A DNA stretch of 34,338 bases from JAFGGT01 sp036733165. Its GTDB lineage: Archaea > Methanobacteriota_B > Thermococci > Methanofastidiosales > NM3. The notes under the pieces were generated by a model, which was not told the origin of the DNA, searched no databases, and worked only from the letters and a program-made list of their open reading frames with translations. Shown in pieces: positions 31,090-34,338 of this stretch (positions are counted from its first letter, which is position 1; each line of letters starts with the position of its first letter). A program made the translations under genes and the position numbers. The stretch spans positions 1 to 34,338 of the forward strand of contig DAINBB010000018.1 of assembly GCA_036733165.1 (NCBI GenBank), in the 5' to 3' direction.

Positions 31090-32178
31090 ATGGTACATCT
31101 ACCATTGAAAGGTGAATATATCTTGGAAAACAACATCAAGAACAAATATGGAAAATGGTCCACGACCATCATCTTGTTAATCATTGTTCTGTTCATCAGC
31201 CTGGTAATATCCTCAATCACAGGTTCTGCCAAGATATCCTTTATGCAAATAATCAGGATGCTTATACACAAGATACCATATGTCGGAGATGGGATAACTG
31301 TCGACTGGAAGGACAGCAGCGAGCTCATATTCTTCAATATAAGGCTTCCGAGGGTCATACTGGGAATGCTAATCGGTTCTGCGCTTGCGGTGGCAGGCAC
31401 GACATACCAGGCAATATTCAAGAATCCGATGGCGGACCCGTACATAATCGGCGTGTCCGCAGGCGCCGCATTTGGTGCCAATATGGCGATACTTTTCGGT
31501 CTGGGTTTCAGCATCATGGGGCTGTCTCCGGTATCGTTGTTCGCCTTCATCGGTTCGATGCTGGTAACACTGTTCGTATACAATGTGTCCAAGATAGGCA
31601 GGAAGATACATATCGAGACCCTTCTGCTCTCTGGGATCGCCATCGGGGCATTTCTCTCGGCAATGACGTCCTTCATGATGTACGTAGCGGGAGACAAGCT
31701 TCATCAGATGGTCTACTGGATGATGGGGGGCCTATGGACATCCACATGGACTGACGTAAGAAATATCGTGATATTCATTGTCGTGGGTATAGCAATCATA
31801 CTTTTCCATTCAAGGGAACTGAATCTCCTCCTGATGGGCGACGAGACCGCCCAGAATCTCGGCGTGGATGTCGACAGGGTGAAAAAGATACTGCTCGCAT
31901 CCTCCTCTCTGATCACCGCCTTTGCGGTATCTGTGAGCGGCCTGATAGGTTTCGTCGGACTCGTGATACCCCATATCATGAGGATAATAGTAGGGCCTGA
32001 CCACAGGATCCTCATCCCCACATCTGCACTGTTCGGCGCGATATTTTTGGTGTTGGCCGATGCCACGGCAAGGGTCGTGCTGTCGCCCACGGAGATACCG
32101 GTGGGGATAATCACGGCCTTTTTCGGCGGTCCGTTCTTCACATACCTATTGATTAAAAGGAAGAGGTCCATATTCTAG
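31090..32178 (+). CDS. btuC: Corrinoid ABC transporter permease (BtuC family)
   Basis: A FecCD/BtuC-type permease of about 362 residues with roughly ten membrane helices. Family blocks are FFNIRLPRVILGMLIGSALAVAGTTYQAIFKNP followed by ADPYIIGVSAGAAFGAN, the GLWTSTW loop, LLMGDETAQNLGVDVDRVK, and the coupling-helix region SGLIGFVGLVIPHIMRIIVGPDHR, ending in EIPVGIITAFFGGPFFTYLL. The ATG at 31090 is about 7 bases after the predicted transcript start. A TTG at 31123 with GGTGA 7 bases upstream is an equally good candidate and would leave 12 residues before the first helix. The frame extends upstream to 31024 but those codons overlap the btuF stop. Confidence 0.92.
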   Translation: MVHLPLKGEYILENNIKNKYGKWSTTIILLIIVLFISLVISSITGSAKISFMQIIRMLIHKIPYVGDGITVDWKDSSELIFFNIRLPRVILGMLIGSALAVAGTTYQAIFKNPMADPYIIGVSAGAAFGANMAILFGLGFSIMGLSPVSLFAFIGSMLVTLFVYNVSKIGRKIHIETLLLSGIAIGAFLSAMTSFMMYVAGDKLHQMVYWMMGGLWTSTWTDVRNIVIFIVVGIAIILFHSRELNLLLMGDETAQNLGVDVDRVKKILLASSSLITAFAVSVSGLIGFVGLVIPHIMRIIVGPDHRILIPTSALFGAIFLVLADATARVVLSPTEIPVGIITAFFGGPFFTYLLIKRKRSIF

Positions 32179-32186
32179 GTGATCCC

Positions 32187-33458
32187 ATGGGTTTGAGCAT
32201 AGACGACATAAGATTCGGATACAATGACAAGGAGATCCTGAACAAGATAGGATTCACATCGCACCATGGCGAGATGCTCGCGCTTCTGGGACCGAACGGC
32301 TCCGGGAAAACGACCCTTCTAAAGCTGTTGAGCAAGATACTGTGTCCTGAGAGCGGGGTAATAAGGCTCGGGGAGACCGATATCAATGAGATCCCCCAGA
32401 AGGAACTGGCCAAGGAGATGGCGGTCATCCCGCAATCCTTCGACACGACGTTCTCCTTCACGGCATATGAGATCGTGATGATGGGAAGAACACCCTATGT
32501 CCCAAGATTCGGTTCGGAAAAGGAGAACGACTTTGACGTTGTCGAGCGTGCCATGAAGAGAACTGACACATGGCACCTGAAGGACTCGCTATTCTTCAAT
32601 CTGAGCGGAGGCGAGAAGCAACGCGTGATAATCGCCAGGGCGCTCGCACAGGAGCCCCACATACTCCTTCTTGACGAACCCACGTCAAGCCTCGACATCA
32701 ATCACCAGCTTGAGATACTCTCCACGGTCAGGTCCCTAGTGAAGGAGGAGAACATGTTGGTGATAGCGGCGTTCCACGACCTCAACATGGCCGCCAAGTA
32801 CTTTGACCGCATAGTTCTCCTTCACAAGGGGTCCATATTCGCCCAAGGCACGCCCGAGGAAGTACTGACGGAGGACAACATAAGAGAGGTCTATGGCGTG
32901 GACACGATCGTGAAGAGGAATCCCCTCACAGATACGTTGTACGTCCTGCCACTCTCGAAGATAAAGGAGCACGCCGATAGCGAAAGGCCGAGGGTGCACC
33001 TGATATGCGGAGGGGGAAGCGGGTCCACGTTGCTGAACAGGATGGACCTAGGAAAATACGACGTCAGTGTCGGGGTATTGAATCTCTACGACACAGACCA
33101 AGAGACCGCGGAATACCTGAAGGTAAAGAACATTGTGATGGAGGCGCCGTTCTCCCCGATAAGCTATGAGAATCATCTTGACAACCTCAAGCTGATAAAG
33201 GAATCGAGGGTGGTGATACTGAGCGACTTCTCCATTGGAAGCGGAAACCTGATCAATCTCGAGTCGGCGCTTGTGGCCCTCAATCGCAAGATACCTGTGC
33301 TCATCTATGAGAAGAGAGGCATAGAGGACAAGGACTTCACCAACGGCAAGGCGACAAAGATATACAATGAGCTTATCAACAATGGGGCACTAACCTTTTC
33401 ATCAAAGCGGGACCTGCTCAAGTACTGCGATATGCTGGTTGCCAATAAAAAGGAATAA
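32187..33458 (+). CDS. btuD: Corrinoid ABC transporter ATPase (BtuD family) with C-terminal extension
   Basis: Residues 1-255 form a complete ABC ATPase: Walker A LLGPNGSGKTTLLKLL, the Q-loop in VIPQSFDTTFSFT, signature NLSGGEKQRVIIARALAQ, Walker B ILLLDEPTSSLD and the H-loop AAFHDLN. After about residue 268 there is an extra domain of about 150 residues with a Rossmann-like start (RVHLICGGGSGSTLL), then VSVGVLNLYDTDQETAEYL, EAPFSPISYENH and VVILSDFSIGSGNLINLESAL. Similar extensions occur on some archaeal cobamide-transporter ATPases as far as I recall. Their role is not known to me. An AGGTGAT ribosome-binding site overlaps the btuC stop. Confidence 0.92.
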   Translation: MGLSIDDIRFGYNDKEILNKIGFTSHHGEMLALLGPNGSGKTTLLKLLSKILCPESGVIRLGETDINEIPQKELAKEMAVIPQSFDTTFSFTAYEIVMMGRTPYVPRFGSEKENDFDVVERAMKRTDTWHLKDSLFFNLSGGEKQRVIIARALAQEPHILLLDEPTSSLDINHQLEILSTVRSLVKEENMLVIAAFHDLNMAAKYFDRIVLLHKGSIFAQGTPEEVLTEDNIREVYGVDTIVKRNPLTDTLYVLPLSKIKEHADSERPRVHLICGGGSGSTLLNRMDLGKYDVSVGVLNLYDTDQETAEYLKVKNIVMEAPFSPISYENHLDNLKLIKESRVVILSDFSIGSGNLINLESALVALNRKIPVLIYEKRGIEDKDFTNGKATKIYNELINNGALTFSSKRDLLKYCDMLVANKKE

Positions 33459-33568
33459 AATTCCATTATTTTAACATTCAGAATATAATTTATCAATTAA
33501 ATGAAAAGAGCCCCAAATGCATAGACCAGCTGATAGAGCACATGATAAGCGAAAAGGCATCGATCTGA
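33459..33568. other. Intergenic region between convergent btuD and dnaJ, no gene seen
   Basis: The 110 bases hold an A/T-rich stretch just after the btuD stop (TTCCATTATTTTAACATT), a plausible but modest terminator. A short ATG frame at about 33501 closes after seven codons. No palindrome or RNA gene stands out. Confidence 0.4.
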
Positions 33569-34338
33569 TCATCTAAAGGAATCGAAGAAACTCTTCTTCT
33601 GCTCCTTGGGGCTGTGGCCAAATGACTTGCCCAACTTCTTTATAAGCGCCTTCTGGTCGTCGGTCAGGGATGTCGGGACATCTATCGAGACCCTAACGTG
33701 CTGGTCGCCCCGGCGCCCGGTCCTCATATTGGGCATTCCCTTACCACGAAGCCGGAAGACCTTCCCGTGCTGCGTGCCCGGCGGTATCTTCATCTTCACC
33801 TTTCCATCGATGGTCTCCACATCCACCTCGTCGCCCAAGGCGGCCTGTGGGAACGAGATGCCAAGCTCGAGCAGCAGTTCCGTTCCGTCCCTAAGGAATC
33901 GCGGGTCCTTCTCCACATGGACGACCACGTAGAGGTCGCCGGGCTGCCCGCCCCTTGTGCTCGGATTGCCCTCGCCGTTTATGCGTATGTGGGAACCGTC
34001 ATCGATGCCTGCGGGCACCTTGACCTTGATCTTCTTATTGCCAGAGACCGCTCCAGAGCCGCGACAAGTTGGACAGGGATCCTCGATAACTTTCCCCCTG
34101 CCATGGCACTGGTCGCATGTGGAGACCGTGGCGAAACGTCCAAAAGGTGTTGAGCGGACAACCTGCATCTGTCCGGTTCCGTTGCATCTTTTGCATACAA
34201 TTGGGGAAGTGCCCTTCCTCGCGCCGCTTCCACCGCAATCGGGGCACTCCACCATCTTGTTGATAGACAGTACCTTCTCCAGTCCATTGAAGGCGTCCTT
34301 GAGCGAGACGGTGATGTCATAGCGCAGGTCGGCGCCCT
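33569..34338 (-). CDS. dnaJ: DnaJ chaperone, C-terminal part, runs off the right edge
   Basis: The frame is open from the window edge to the stop at 33569 (about 256 residues). The visible part begins in the G/F-proximal segment (ADLRYDITVSLKDAFNG). It then has the four zinc-finger repeats CPDCGGSG, CKRCNGTG, CDQCHGRG and CPTCRGSG, followed by the two substrate-binding domains (KVKVPAGIDDGSHIRINGEGNP, then VKMKIPPGTQHGKVFRLRGKGMP). The J domain that activates DnaK lies outside the window. The internal ATG at 34255 is not the start. DnaJ with DnaK is typical of mesophilic archaea that acquired this system from bacteria. Confidence 0.95.
   Translation of the reverse strand, partial: GADLRYDITVSLKDAFNGLEKVLSINKMVECPDCGGSGARKGTSPIVCKRCNGTGQMQVVRSTPFGRFATVSTCDQCHGRGKVIEDPCPTCRGSGAVSGNKKIKVKVPAGIDDGSHIRINGEGNPSTRGGQPGDLYVVVHVEKDPRFLRDGTELLLELGISFPQAALGDEVDVETIDGKVKMKIPPGTQHGKVFRLRGKGMPNMRTGRRGDQHVRVSIDVPTSLTDDQKALIKKLGKSFGHSPKEQKKSFFDSFR

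Noticed and set aside
2036..33458. Pyrrolysine-rich genome suggested by corrinoid methyltransferases
   Set aside because: At least five genes here (4850, 9395, 11848, 13935, 32178) end in TAG as an ordinary stop, none of the methyltransferases contains an in-frame TAG, and no MttB-type gene is present. This argues against heavy TAG reassignment but does not exclude it.
1..34338. CRISPR arrays, insertion sequences, attachment sites, rRNA or tRNA genes
   Set aside because: No spaced direct repeats, transposase-like frames, terminal inverted repeats or tRNA-like cloverleaf segments were found by eye. A dedicated tRNA scan would be decisive.

Overview
The window looks like a chromosomal segment of an archaeon, most plausibly a euryarchaeote in or near the Thermoplasmatota. 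The archaeal signs are a tRNA cytidine-56 2'-O-methyltransferase (Trm56), an F420-dependent NADP reductase, archaeal CobY instead of bacterial CobU, DUF473/DUF434/PAC2 families, and many starts without a ribosome-binding site that sit about 25-30 nt after an A/T-rich TATA-like element. MtaA/MtbA-type methyltransferases and a corrinoid protein point to methyl-group metabolism (methanogen, or a non-methanogen using methyl compounds). No rRNA, tRNA, CRISPR array, insertion sequence or prophage was seen. Coding density is high and no gene-free stretch exceeds about 230 bases.

Layout. 1-2035: the start of a secreted protein (partial), trm56, and a TetR-type regulator. 2148-5303: a four-subunit 2-oxoacid:ferredoxin oxidoreductase operon (ferredoxin, alpha, beta, gamma) ending in a CoA-binding protein. 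5300-9395: one-piece GMP synthetase, divergent from an HTH-phosphoribosyltransferase regulator that is followed by a PyrK-like flavoprotein and a divergent tRNA-guanine transglycosylase family protein. 9374-13935: F420 reductase, an ABC1/UbiB-type kinase-like membrane protein, and a polytopic GT-C-like membrane protein.

14091-16883 (minus strand): a compact corrinoid methyl-transfer operon, in transcription order a corrinoid protein, a UROD-fold methyltransferase of uncertain substrate, and an MtaA/MtbA-like methyltransferase. A perfect 11-bp-arm inverted repeat sits directly upstream of its TATA-like element. 16985-21408: a SerB-like phosphatase, a HisC-like aminotransferase paired with a HAD phosphatase, then DUF473, PAC2 and DUF434 proteins.

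21470-33458 (plus strand): a long corrinoid synthesis, salvage and uptake cluster: CbiA, a CbiP with an added N-terminal cysteine-rich domain, a second CbiP copy that has only the ATPase half, CobD, CbiB, CbiZ with a C-terminal extension, CobY, a lipoprotein made of two tandem BtuF domains, BtuC, and BtuD with a C-terminal extension. 33569 to the right edge is the C-terminal part of DnaJ on the minus strand.

How it fits together (inference): the methyl-transfer operon needs a corrinoid cofactor, and the cluster 4.6 kb away supplies it by uptake, remodelling and synthesis. The most unusual material is the set of non-standard domain architectures in the corrinoid cluster and the methyl-transfer operon of unknown substrate with its palindrome.
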